A stretch of 41,662 bases of DNA. It comes from an uncultured Bacteroidota bacterium. Lineage in GTDB: Bacteria; Bacteroidota; Bacteroidia; 2-12-FULL-35-15. Position numbers and translations under genes: made by a program. Within the stretch, counting starts at the first letter, position 1. Every line of letters begins with the position of its first letter. A model generated the notes under the pieces. The model was given only the letters and a program-made list of their open reading frames with translations, was not told the origin of the DNA and did no database searches. Shown here piece by piece: positions 14,287 to 21,198 of the stretch. The stretch lies in NCBI GenBank assembly GCA_903919535.1, contig CAIXIP010000038.1:1-41662 (forward strand). Direction: 5' to 3'.

Positions 14287-14718
14287 ATGTTTTCAAAAGC
14301 CTGTGAATACGCCTTAAGAGCAATCCTTTATTTATCACTCAACAGTAGTGAAGATAGAAAATTGGGCATCAAGGAAATTTCTGAAGAGCTAAATTTGCCC
14401 AGTCCTTTTCTTGGAAAAATTTTGCAAAATCTTGTACGTCATAAAATATTAGATTCTACAAAAGGACCTAATGGTGGATTTTATTTCAAGAAAAATTCTA
14501 AAAAAGTACCTATTATAAAAATTGTAGAAATTATTGATGGATTAGAATTTTTCGAAAAATGCGGGATGGGACTAAAACATTGCTCTGGCGAAAAACCTTG
14601 TCCAATACACAATCAGTTGATGCCTTATCGACAGAAATTAAAACAATTGCTGGAAGAAAAAACAATTGCTGATCTTACAATTGTTCTTGAAAATGGGAAA
14701 GCGTTTTTGCAAAATTAA
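14287..14718 (+). CDS. Rrf2-family transcriptional regulator with three-Cys cluster motif (NsrR/IscR-like)
   Basis: 143 residues. An N-terminal winged helix (SKACEYALRAILYLS; LPSPFLGKILQNLVRHKIL) has the wing segment KGPNGGFYF. C92, C99 and C105 form a C-X6-C-X5-C cluster-binding pattern like those of NsrR and IscR, which sense NO or Fe-S status through a bound cluster. As last gene of the Ric operon it probably reports NO or cluster damage and may control the same operon. No separate operator for it was identified. A terminator that works in both directions follows 26 bases downstream. Confidence 0.9.
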   Translation: MFSKACEYALRAILYLSLNSSEDRKLGIKEISEELNLPSPFLGKILQNLVRHKILDSTKGPNGGFYFKKNSKKVPIIKIVEIIDGLEFFEKCGMGLKHCSGEKPCPIHNQLMPYRQKLKQLLEEKTIADLTIVLENGKAFLQN

Positions 14719-14743
14719 TATACAACCACGGTTCAAAACCAAT

Positions 14744-14786
14744 AAAAAAGGGAAACTCATAAAATAAATGATGTTCCCCTTTTTTT
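14744..14786. terminator. Bidirectional intrinsic terminator
   Basis: AAAAAAGGG (14744-14752) pairs with CCCTTTTTT (14778-14786), extended inward by AAC/GTT past one mismatch. The T-run on one strand and A-run on the other let it end both the Ric operon from the left and the proline dehydrogenase operon from the right. Confidence 0.75.
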
Positions 14787-14804
14787 AACTTAAAATAAAT
14801 TTTG

Positions 14805-16010
14805 CTACTTCAACAATTTTTGTTCTTCTCTTCTGTGCACTTCTTCTGTAATTAACTTAAGCTCTCTACTCATCTGACCTGAAATAGCAGTGTTTTCCTG
14901 CGCTCTCCTGATTAAATATGGAATAACAGATTTTACAGGACCATATGGCAAATACTTGGTAACATTATATCCGGCATCAGCTAAATTAAATGTGATATGA
15001 TCACTCATTCCATACAATTGTGAAAAATAAATGTTCTTTGTAGAATTCGGAATACTCAATCGCTTCATTTCATTAATGACAAACATACTACTTGCTTCAT
15101 TATGTGTTCCTGCACAAAAAGTAATGATATCAATGTTTTCTAAAATTATGGTAATTGCCTTATCATAATCCATATCAGTATTTTCTTTACTTGTTTGGAT
15201 TGGTGATTTGTATCCCATTTCTGCAGCACGTAAATTTTCTTTTTCAAGATATGCACCACGTACTAATTTAATTCCAATAAAAAAGTTTTCCTTTCTAGCC
15301 ATTACAATAAGCGACTTCAAATAATCTAAACGATCCCAACGATACATTTGTAAAGTAGTTAATACGATTGCCATTTCTTTGTTGTATTGGCGCATCATTT
15401 CTTCTGCCAAACGATCGATAGCTTCTTGAATCCATGAATGTTCCGCATCAATATAAATAGGCACTTTGCTCACGAATGAATTGTAACAAATATCATTTAA
15501 ACGTGATTTAACTTTTGTGAATTCTTCTTTTTCCACTTCAGTTAGTGTTGCTCCCGAATTTACCTTTTCCAATAGTGCAAATGGAGCAATCCCTGTTACT
15601 TTTAAACAAGTATAGGGTATAGCTGGATTGTTTTTTGCTATTTGAATAATACGAATGATCTCATCTTTTGTTTTTGTAAAATCTTCTTCAGACTCTTCTC
15701 CTTCAACAGAATAATCCAGAATAGAACCTATTTTTGATTTTTGTAATTGTTCTACTACTTTTTTACTTTCATCCAGATTTTCACCACCGCAAAATTGTTT
15801 AAAGATGGTTGCTTTAATAGCTGGGCCGATTGGAAGGCCGATTTTAATAGCAAAAAGCGTCAGTTTTGACCCCAAACTTACTAACCTTGGGTTTCCCATC
15901 AACTTAAAAAGCCAACTGGTTTTATTTAATTGCTTATCATCTTTTCCTGAAAATGCTTTTTTAGTATCATCAAAAGATACTACCTGAGCTTGTTCTAATA
16001 CATCTTTCAT
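14805..16010 (-). CDS. putA: Proline dehydrogenase
   Basis: About 401 residues from the ATG at 16010; a TTG three codons upstream (16019) would be an alternative start. The protein fits the monofunctional PRODH family: TIM-barrel strands with YIDAEHSWIQEAIDRLAEEM and IGIKLVRGAYLEKE, then FCAGTHNEAS and the C-terminal KYLPYGPVKSVIPYLIRRAQEN signature. It oxidises proline to pyrroline-5-carboxylate with FAD and passes electrons to quinone. There is no P5C dehydrogenase domain, so the second step must be encoded elsewhere. It follows hemN with only about ten bases between stop and ATG, so it is read from the Crp/Fnr-hemN promoter, an unusual partner for anaerobic heme synthesis. Confidence 0.93.
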   Translation of the reverse strand: MKDVLEQAQVVSFDDTKKAFSGKDDKQLNKTSWLFKLMGNPRLVSLGSKLTLFAIKIGLPIGPAIKATIFKQFCGGENLDESKKVVEQLQKSKIGSILDYSVEGEESEEDFTKTKDEIIRIIQIAKNNPAIPYTCLKVTGIAPFALLEKVNSGATLTEVEKEEFTKVKSRLNDICYNSFVSKVPIYIDAEHSWIQEAIDRLAEEMMRQYNKEMAIVLTTLQMYRWDRLDYLKSLIVMARKENFFIGIKLVRGAYLEKENLRAAEMGYKSPIQTSKENTDMDYDKAITIILENIDIITFCAGTHNEASSMFVINEMKRLSIPNSTKNIYFSQLYGMSDHITFNLADAGYNVTKYLPYGPVKSVIPYLIRRAQENTAISGQMSRELKLITEEVHRREEQKLLK

Positions 16011-16020
16011 AACATTCAAA

Positions 16021-17415
16021 TTATTTATTTTTATTATTTACTCCTAATAATACTTCATTATAAGAACTAGGAATTGTTGTGTTCTGTATCTTCCCTATTC
16101 TCGAATCAAATATGCTACAAATATTGCGAATATAATCGCGTCCTTCCTTTCTAATTTTTATAGAATTATCAGAAATTTTCAACCAATTGCATTTTTCGAA
16201 TTTTTTAATTCTGCTAATACTCTTTTGCAAAAGCTTATTTTCTCCTTCCGATTTGTCCCAACTGGTTTTAAATGTACATTGAAGATTTAAAATATGTTTT
16301 CGCAATATAAAATCTTCCTCACTTAAAAAATAACCATTTACAACAGGTAATTTATTTTTGTCGATAGAAAGATAATACGCTTTAACAGTTCTTTCATTTT
16401 GAACTGTTGCATATCCGGCATCACTAATTGCAGAAACGCCTAACCCAATTGTTATTGAAGTAGATTGAGATGAGTATCCCATCATATTTCGGTGTAACGA
16501 GTTTGTTTTATAGGCTGAATATAACATATCTGTTTTCTGAACAAACTGATTCATTCCAATATCGATATAGCCAGATTCAACCAGCATGTTCTTGTAAATT
16601 TTCAAAAACATTTTTTTTTCAGGTTCTAAAGGCAAATCCTTTTCATAACTCTGCTGTGCAGGATTTTTGGCCGGACTATGAATATATTCATTCAGACTAA
16701 TTCGTTCTGGCTTCAACTCCCTTATTTTATAGATCGTATCAATGATTGTTTTCCTGCTTTGATGAGGCAACCCAAATAACAAATCAAAACAAACAGATTG
16801 GTATCCGATGGATTTTGCAGATTTCATTATTGTTTTAACCTCTTCAAATGTTTGTATCTGATTGATTGACTTCTGTACCAAAGCATCAAAATCCTGAACG
16901 CCAATAGTAATTGATGTAAAACCTAATTTCCCTAATTCAATTAAATGTTCTGTAGTTGTGCTGTTAACTTGAACTTCAAATGTCAGTGTTGCATTAGGAT
17001 GAATCTCTGAATTTGAATATATTTCAAGCAACAGCCTTTTCAAATTTTCAGCACTAAAAAACGTTGGAGAACCACCACCCAAATGAAGTTGTTTTATTAA
17101 TGGCTTTTTCCCGAGCAATTGAACATAGAGCTTCCACTCTTTTATTACATGATTAATGTATGGTTCTTCAACACTGTGATTCTTGGTTATATATGCATTG
17201 AAGCAACAAAAAGCACATTTCCCTTCGCAAAAAGGAAGATGAATGTATAAACTAACGCTTTGGTTTGGCTCATTCTGATCATAATTTTTTTTCAAAAGTA
17301 ATTCCCAGTCTTTTTGGTTGCCAGCTTTATTGGTATTATTCCAATATGGTACAGAAGGGTAGCTGCAATATCCTGCATCAATATCGGATTCGATAGTATA
17401 AACACTACTCCTCAT
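16021..17415 (-). CDS. hemN: Oxygen-independent coproporphyrinogen III dehydrogenase (radical SAM HemN)
   Basis: 464 residues, full HemN length. The radical SAM cluster motif is C63-X3-C67-X2-C70 followed at once by C71, in YIHLPFCEGKCAFCCF, which is the HemN arrangement. GGGSPTF (113-119), the GVQDFDALVQKSINQIQ segment and FDLLFGLPHQ support HemN rather than the shorter HemW. It decarboxylates coproporphyrinogen III to protoporphyrinogen IX without oxygen. The gene starts 10 bases after the stop of the Crp/Fnr gene upstream, whose promoter carries an Fnr-type operator; this suits anaerobic induction of heme synthesis. Confidence 0.92.
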   Translation of the reverse strand: MRSSVYTIESDIDAGYCSYPSVPYWNNTNKAGNQKDWELLLKKNYDQNEPNQSVSLYIHLPFCEGKCAFCCFNAYITKNHSVEEPYINHVIKEWKLYVQLLGKKPLIKQLHLGGGSPTFFSAENLKRLLLEIYSNSEIHPNATLTFEVQVNSTTTEHLIELGKLGFTSITIGVQDFDALVQKSINQIQTFEEVKTIMKSAKSIGYQSVCFDLLFGLPHQSRKTIIDTIYKIRELKPERISLNEYIHSPAKNPAQQSYEKDLPLEPEKKMFLKIYKNMLVESGYIDIGMNQFVQKTDMLYSAYKTNSLHRNMMGYSSQSTSITIGLGVSAISDAGYATVQNERTVKAYYLSIDKNKLPVVNGYFLSEEDFILRKHILNLQCTFKTSWDKSEGENKLLQKSISRIKKFEKCNWLKISDNSIKIRKEGRDYIRNICSIFDSRIGKIQNTTIPSSYNEVLLGVNNKNK

Positions 17416-17425
17416 GTATCACAAA

Positions 17426-18124
17426 TTAATTTCCAACTGAAATTTTTGATAATTTTTTGACATCAATTATTTTTAACACACGTCTTTCCGTTGTAACAAT
17501 TTTATTTTGCGAAAACTCTGAAAGCAATTTATAAATATAATTTTGGGTGGTTCCGATGATATTTGCCAAATCTTTCACAGAATGACTTATTATGAAGCTA
17601 TTTGCATGGCTACTGCTTTTAAATGAAAGCAACAATAATACTTCTGCCAATTGTTGCTTTATTCCCTTTTGTGCAATGCTAACCATTCTCTTTTCAATAT
17701 AATCAATACGTTCACATAAAAGCTTTATCATCTCAATTGAGATTTCTGGTTTTATTTTCACGATGTTATCAATATCATTTTTGCTTATTAAACAAATTTT
17801 TGTTGACTCAACTGCCATCACAGAATATGAGTATACATCTTTATTAATAAAAGAATCAACTCCTAAAAGATCTCCTGGTTTGGCAAACCAAAAAATAAAA
17901 TCCTCTTTATCTTTTTTTGTTTGAAATACTTTAGCAACTCCTTCGCGAATGCAAACTATGCCATCAAAAACTTCTCCTTGCCTAATTATGATCTTATTTT
18001 TTGTAAAAAGCATTTGCTTTTTTTCAGAAAAATAATTATCTAAATCAGTATTAAGACAATTTTTAAAAATAGATGATTTTTTAAGAACACATTTACTGCA
18101 GGATATATCTATGCTGTCATTCAT
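17426..18124 (-). CDS. Crp/Fnr-family regulator with N-terminal cysteines (first of two)
   Basis: 232 residues. N-terminal Cys residues at C9, C12 and C23 (C-X2-C-X10-C) resemble the cluster-binding region of Fnr-like proteins, followed by a cupin-like sensor domain (about 30-140) and the long dimer helix (140-165). The C-terminal helix-turn-helix includes SVKDLANIIGTTQNYIYKLL. Its recognition helix (QNYIYK) lacks the Glu and Arg that Fnr and Crp use to read TGA, so it may have a different DNA target from the second Crp/Fnr protein. It is the first gene of an operon with hemN and proline dehydrogenase, and an Fnr-type operator lies about 75-85 bases upstream. Whether it binds a cluster, heme or a nucleotide is unknown. 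Confidence 0.88.
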   Translation of the reverse strand: MNDSIDISCSKCVLKKSSIFKNCLNTDLDNYFSEKKQMLFTKNKIIIRQGEVFDGIVCIREGVAKVFQTKKDKEDFIFWFAKPGDLLGVDSFINKDVYSYSVMAVESTKICLISKNDIDNIVKIKPEISIEMIKLLCERIDYIEKRMVSIAQKGIKQQLAEVLLLLSFKSSSHANSFIISHSVKDLANIIGTTQNYIYKLLSEFSQNKIVTTERRVLKIIDVKKLSKISVGN

Positions 18125-18165
18125 TATTACATTTATCCTTACAAAGTGGTAAAGATAAGGTGGTG

Positions 18166-18173
18166 TAAAGGTA
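18166..18173 (-). promoter_or_regulatory. -7 promoter element for the Crp/Fnr-hemN-putA operon
   Basis: On the minus strand TACCTTTA (7 of 8 to TAnnTTTG) lies with its last base 37.5 bases from the centre of the palindrome at 18197-18210, exactly as at the Ric operon. The expected start is near 18162, about 38 bases before the ATG. Confidence 0.55.
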
Positions 18174-18196
18174 GTTCAGGCTGATTTCTTAAAACA

Positions 18197-18210
18197 ATGA
18201 CATGAGTCAT
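18197..18210. promoter_or_regulatory. Fnr-type operator (site 2) upstream of the Crp/Fnr-hemN-putA operon
   Basis: ATGAC-ATGA-GTCAT has half-sites identical to those of site 1 at 10877-10890 with a different spacer, so the half-sites are what is conserved. It lies between the stop of the second Crp/Fnr gene and the start of the first, in position to activate the latter. Confidence 0.7.
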
Positions 18211-18246
18211 AAATGCATTATCAGCAAGCGGAATGCAATTGAAAAG

Positions 18247-18966
18247 TTATTCAGCAATATTTGCTATTTGCAACAACTTTGGCACACTCGCTACTTTAAT
18301 ACGCTTACCAATAAGCTTAATCACACGATCTCGGTTAAATTCAGATAGAATGCGAATACATGTTTCGGTAGAAGTCCCTGCGATGTTTGCAATTTCTTCA
18401 CGAGTCAAAGTAGTATTAATTGTACCCGTTATACTATCAGTACCATAATATTCTTTTAACATTAATAAAGCTTCAGCAATACGCTCTCTAACATGTTTTT
18501 GAGCCATATTTAGAATCATTTGCTCTGCTTTCCGCAAATCTTTAGAGAGTAATTTTATCGTTTGTAAAGCAAATTTTGAATTACTTTCAAGTAATTCATC
18601 AATAGTATTTTTAGGGAAAGAACAAACAACTGTTTCTTCTATTGCCGTGGCAGATGCGAAATAATTTTCTCCACTAAGTAAAGCTCTATATCCAATTATA
18701 TCGCTATTTTTTGCAAAACGAACAATTTGTTCTTTACCATCATCCCCTAATTTAAAAATTTTCACTTTGCCTGAAAAAATACAGAATAAGTTTTGTGGCA
18801 CGTGACCCTCGTAAAAAATAACTTGCCCCTTTTTATAAACGTTATGTGTTTTATTATCTGACACATTTTCTTCTTCAGAATTATTTAGTGAGCAAAACAT
18901 AGAAACATTAAATGCTTCGCACCCACTGCATCGAGGAACGTCTATTTTTTTTATTTTTTTTGCCAT
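18247..18966 (-). CDS. Crp/Fnr-family regulator with N-terminal cysteines (second of two); likely reader of the shared operator
   Basis: 239 residues from the ATG at 18966; a TTG two codons earlier is possible. N-terminal C13, C16 and C25 (PRCSGC ... FCSL, C-X2-C-X8-C) resemble a cluster-binding segment. The sensor domain (about 35-150) and dimer helix precede a helix-turn-helix TREEIANIAGTSTETCIRIL. The recognition helix keeps E and R in the ETCIR pattern, the pair that contacts the TGA core in Fnr (ETISR) and Crp; Ile replaces the Fnr Ser. This fits half-sites ATGAC/ATGAT. The gene shares a divergent promoter region with moeA holding a variant operator, so autoregulation is plausible. It may be an oxygen- or NO-responsive regulator of the Fe-S repair, heme and Moco genes here. 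Confidence 0.9.
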   Translation of the reverse strand: MAKKIKKIDVPRCSGCEAFNVSMFCSLNNSEEENVSDNKTHNVYKKGQVIFYEGHVPQNLFCIFSGKVKIFKLGDDGKEQIVRFAKNSDIIGYRALLSGENYFASATAIEETVVCSFPKNTIDELLESNSKFALQTIKLLSKDLRKAEQMILNMAQKHVRERIAEALLMLKEYYGTDSITGTINTTLTREEIANIAGTSTETCIRILSEFNRDRVIKLIGKRIKVASVPKLLQIANIAE

Positions 18967-18989
18967 TGCCAACTTTTTAAATTATAATA

Positions 18990-18997
18990 CAAAGTAA
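18990..18997 (-). promoter_or_regulatory. Possible -7 element for the second Crp/Fnr gene
   Basis: Minus strand TTACTTTG (7 of 8 to TAnnTTTG) ends 36.5 bases from the centre of the operator variant at 19020-19033. The expected start is about 20 bases before the ATG at 18966. Confidence 0.45.
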
Positions 18998-19019
18998 ATT
19001 AGAATCAACACTAAAAAAG

Positions 19020-19033
19020 ATGATATATCTCAT
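19020..19033. promoter_or_regulatory. Fnr-type operator variant (site 4) between the second Crp/Fnr gene and moeA
   Basis: ATGAT-ATAT-CTCAT has one mismatch to the ATGAY-N4-RTCAT pattern. It is centred 36.5 bases from candidate -7 elements on both sides (18990-18997 minus; 19056-19063 plus), so one dimer could serve both divergent genes. Confidence 0.5.
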
Positions 19034-19055
19034 ATATTTACATATTCTTAATATT

Positions 19056-19063
19056 GAACTTTA
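19056..19063 (+). promoter_or_regulatory. Possible -7 element of moeA implying a leaderless transcript
   Basis: GAACTTTA is a weak match to TAnnTTTG (A and TTT kept). It ends four bases before the moeA ATG at 19068, so transcription would start at or next to the start codon. Site 4 would then sit at about -41.5. Confidence 0.35.
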
Positions 19064-19067
19064 GAGC

Positions 19068-20255
19068 ATGATTTCAGTAATTGACGCAAAAAAAGCCATA
19101 ATTGATAACGTTACTATTTTATCAACCGAGAACATCATGATTGAAAAAGCTTACGGTTACGTTATTGCCGATGACATTTATTCACCTCTTGCACTCCCTC
19201 CATTCAACCAATCAGCAATGGATGGCTATGCGTTCATTTACGATGACCTCAAAAATAAATTACCAATAAAAGTTGTTGCGGAAGTCGCGGCCGGAGATCT
19301 TTATAATGAACCTTTAAAATCAGGTCAGGCAGTTCGAATTTTCACTGGAGCACCAGTTCCATTAAATGCTGACTGTATTGTTATGCAGGAAAAAGTTATT
19401 GTTGAAAATAACAATTTACATATCACAGATTCAGCTTTAATACTAAATTCCAACATTAGACCAAAAGGATCGCAAATAGAAAAAGGCGAATTGGCTTTAC
19501 CAAAAGGAACAAAAATGACCGCTGCTGCGATTGGTTTTATTGCAGGTATGGGAATTGCCGCTGTAAATGTAGTTCGCAAGCCAAAAGTGAGAGTTATAGT
19601 TACTGGTAATGAATTACAAAAGCCTGGTAATATTTTGAACGGAGCACAAATTTTTGAATCAAATTCATATAGTATCAGCGCTGCTCTATACAGCATGGAT
19701 CTTTCAACCGAAACTATACAATCCGTATCAGACAACGAAAATGAAGTATATGAAATCATTGCGCAATCAATTGAAACTTGCGATGTATTATTATTATCTG
19801 GTGGAATTTCAGTAGGAGACTATGATTTTGTTGAACGAGGATTAAAAAAGACAGATGTTCAAACTATTTTTTATAAAGTAAAACAAAAACCCGGGAAACC
19901 TTTATTTTTTGGGAAACATAAGAACACTTTTGTTTTTGCACTGCCTGGTAATCCTGCAGCTGTATTAAGCTGTTTTTATAATTATGTTTATCCTGCCTTA
20001 CGAAAAATGCAAGGCTTTCCAAATTGTTTTTTAAAATCAGTAAAACTTCCGATTGCAACCGATTATCAAAAAAAATCAGGATTAGCAAACTTTCTAAATG
20101 CAAAAATGAACAATACAAATATCTATCCTTTAGAAGGCCAGGCCTCTTTTCAATTAAGGTCATACGCCCTTGCGGATAGTATAATTTATTTGCCCGAAGA
20201 AAGTGAAATGATTAAAGCAGGCGACATTGTGGAAGCTTTTTTATTGCCAAAATAA
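19068..20255 (+). CDS. moeA: Molybdopterin molybdenumtransferase MoeA
   Basis: 395 residues, normal MoeA length. The N-terminus carries PLALPPFNQSAMDGYAF, followed by AGDLYNEPLKSGQAVRIFTGAPVP, the GGISVGDYDFV motif and PGKPLFFGK/ALPGNPAAVLSCF, all standard MoeA landmarks. The C-terminal beta-barrel domain IV is present. MoeA inserts molybdate into adenylylated molybdopterin. It is the first gene of the Moco cluster; mobA follows after about 120 bases that hold another Fnr-type operator, so moeA and the mobA group may form two transcripts. Confidence 0.95.
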   Translation: MISVIDAKKAIIDNVTILSTENIMIEKAYGYVIADDIYSPLALPPFNQSAMDGYAFIYDDLKNKLPIKVVAEVAAGDLYNEPLKSGQAVRIFTGAPVPLNADCIVMQEKVIVENNNLHITDSALILNSNIRPKGSQIEKGELALPKGTKMTAAAIGFIAGMGIAAVNVVRKPKVRVIVTGNELQKPGNILNGAQIFESNSYSISAALYSMDLSTETIQSVSDNENEVYEIIAQSIETCDVLLLSGGISVGDYDFVERGLKKTDVQTIFYKVKQKPGKPLFFGKHKNTFVFALPGNPAAVLSCFYNYVYPALRKMQGFPNCFLKSVKLPIATDYQKKSGLANFLNAKMNNTNIYPLEGQASFQLRSYALADSIIYLPEESEMIKAGDIVEAFLLPK

Positions 20256-20265
20256 TTTTTTTCGC

Positions 20266-20279
20266 ATGACTGATATCAT
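20266..20279. promoter_or_regulatory. Fnr-type operator (site 3) upstream of mobA
   Basis: ATGAC-TGAT-ATCAT matches ATGAY-N4-RTCAT. Its centre is 36.5 bases before the end of the CACCTTTG element at 20302-20309, close to the spacing at sites 1 and 2. Confidence 0.65.
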
Positions 20280-20301
20280 TTTTTTAGGCCCTAAACTACA
20301 C

Positions 20302-20309
20302 CACCTTTG
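20302..20309 (+). promoter_or_regulatory. Probable -7 element for the mobA-moaD-moeB-moaE-moaCB group
   Basis: CACCTTTG differs from TAnnTTTG by one base and shares ACCTTTG with the Ric promoter. The expected start is near 20314, about 60 bases before the mobA ATG. Confidence 0.5.
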
Positions 20310-20375
20310 TTTAGTTGATATACAGTTATACTTCGACTAATCTGTTTATTTTAAAGACAAGTAAAAAACCTTTTG

Positions 20376-20966
20376 ATGAGCTCAAAAAAAAACATAACAG
20401 GAGTAATCCTGGCAGGGGGAAAAAGCTCAAGAATGGGTACCGATAAAGGTGTATTGGAACTCAATGGAAAAAAAATAATTGAACATATCATTTTTTCGAT
20501 TCAACCTATTGTTGACGAAATAATTATTATTTCGAATACTAACAATTATGATTATCTGGGATTGAAAGTTTATAATGATATAATTAAAGATCGTGGACCC
20601 TTGGCAGGAATTCATACTGCATTAACATATACTTCAACTGAAAAGAATTTAATTGTAAGTTGTGATACGCCTTTTATAAATAGCGAACTCCTATCCTATC
20701 TTGTTGATAATGCAGGGCGTTGTGAAGTAGCGATTCCTATTCACAAAGGAAATACGGAGCCCCTTTGTGCAATTTATTCAAAAAAATGTGTTGATAGATT
20801 CGAAGAATTAATTTCTAAAAATGTACTGAAGATGCATAATGTCTTCCACCATTTTATTACGAAAGAAATTTTTATTTCAGAAAAACAATCATTTTATGAT
20901 CCAAAGTTATTTGTAAACATTAATACTCCGGAAGAACTGGATAAACAAAAGGAGGTAGCGTTATGA
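20376..20966 (+). CDS. mobA: Molybdenum cofactor guanylyltransferase MobA
   Basis: About 196 residues from the ATG at 20376; the codon just before it is TTG and the ATG is the simpler start. The nucleotidyltransferase signature GVILAGGKSSRMGTDKGVLE is at the N-terminus, followed by DRGPLAGIHTAL and the metal-binding SCDTPF. MobA adds GMP to Mo-molybdopterin to make the bis-MGD cofactor used by DMSO-reductase family enzymes such as nitrate or formate enzymes; none is encoded here. The last codons overlap the start of moaD by four bases (ATGA type), and a strong ribosome-binding site for moaD lies inside its coding end. Confidence 0.92.
   Translation: MSSKKNITGVILAGGKSSRMGTDKGVLELNGKKIIEHIIFSIQPIVDEIIIISNTNNYDYLGLKVYNDIIKDRGPLAGIHTALTYTSTEKNLIVSCDTPFINSELLSYLVDNAGRCEVAIPIHKGNTEPLCAIYSKKCVDRFEELISKNVLKMHNVFHHFITKEIFISEKQSFYDPKLFVNINTPEELDKQKEVAL
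20950..20955 (+). promoter_or_regulatory. Strong Shine-Dalgarno of moaD
   Basis: AGGAGG lies seven bases before the moaD ATG, inside the last codons of mobA. Most starts in this window have no such sequence, so it marks moaD for high expression. Confidence 0.7.
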
Positions 20967-21196
20967 ATATAAATGTACTATTCTTTGGTTCCTTGGCAGA
21001 TGCAACAGGAAAAAGCCGACTAGAAATAAATAATGTTTCAGATACAGAAACATTGAGATCAAAATTACTTAGAGATTTTCCAAAACTTGAGAAATATAAA
21101 TTTGTAATTGCGGTTTGCAAACATGTAGTAAAAGCTAACACCACACTTCATGAAGGCGATACCGTAGCCTTTCTACCACCATTTGCAGGAGGCTAA
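20963..21196 (+). CDS. moaD: Molybdopterin synthase sulfur-carrier subunit MoaD
   Basis: 77 residues with the ubiquitin-like pattern (INVLFFGSLADATG, then VAFLPPFAGG) and the essential C-terminal Gly-Gly. The C-terminus is adenylylated by MoeB, thiolated, and donates sulfur to precursor Z in the complex with MoaE. It overlaps mobA by four bases. The Gly-Gly codons also form the ribosome-binding site of the next gene. Confidence 0.95.
   Translation: MNINVLFFGSLADATGKSRLEINNVSDTETLRSKLLRDFPKLEKYKFVIAVCKHVVKANTTLHEGDTVAFLPPFAGG
21187..21192 (+). promoter_or_regulatory. Shine-Dalgarno of moeB formed by the Gly-Gly codons of moaD
   Basis: AGGAGG (21187-21192) spans the last Ala-Gly-Gly codons of moaD and sits six bases before the moeB ATG at 21199. 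The functional C-terminus of one protein and the start signal of its activating enzyme use the same bases. Confidence 0.75.
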
Positions 21197-21198
21197 AA

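Noticed and set aside
20373-20378. TTG as start of mobA
   Set aside because: An ATG follows at once and gives the normal N-terminus. Similar TTG or GTG extensions at the second Crp/Fnr gene, the proline dehydrogenase, the small TPR gene and the DUF6873-like gene were also set aside for nearby ATGs.
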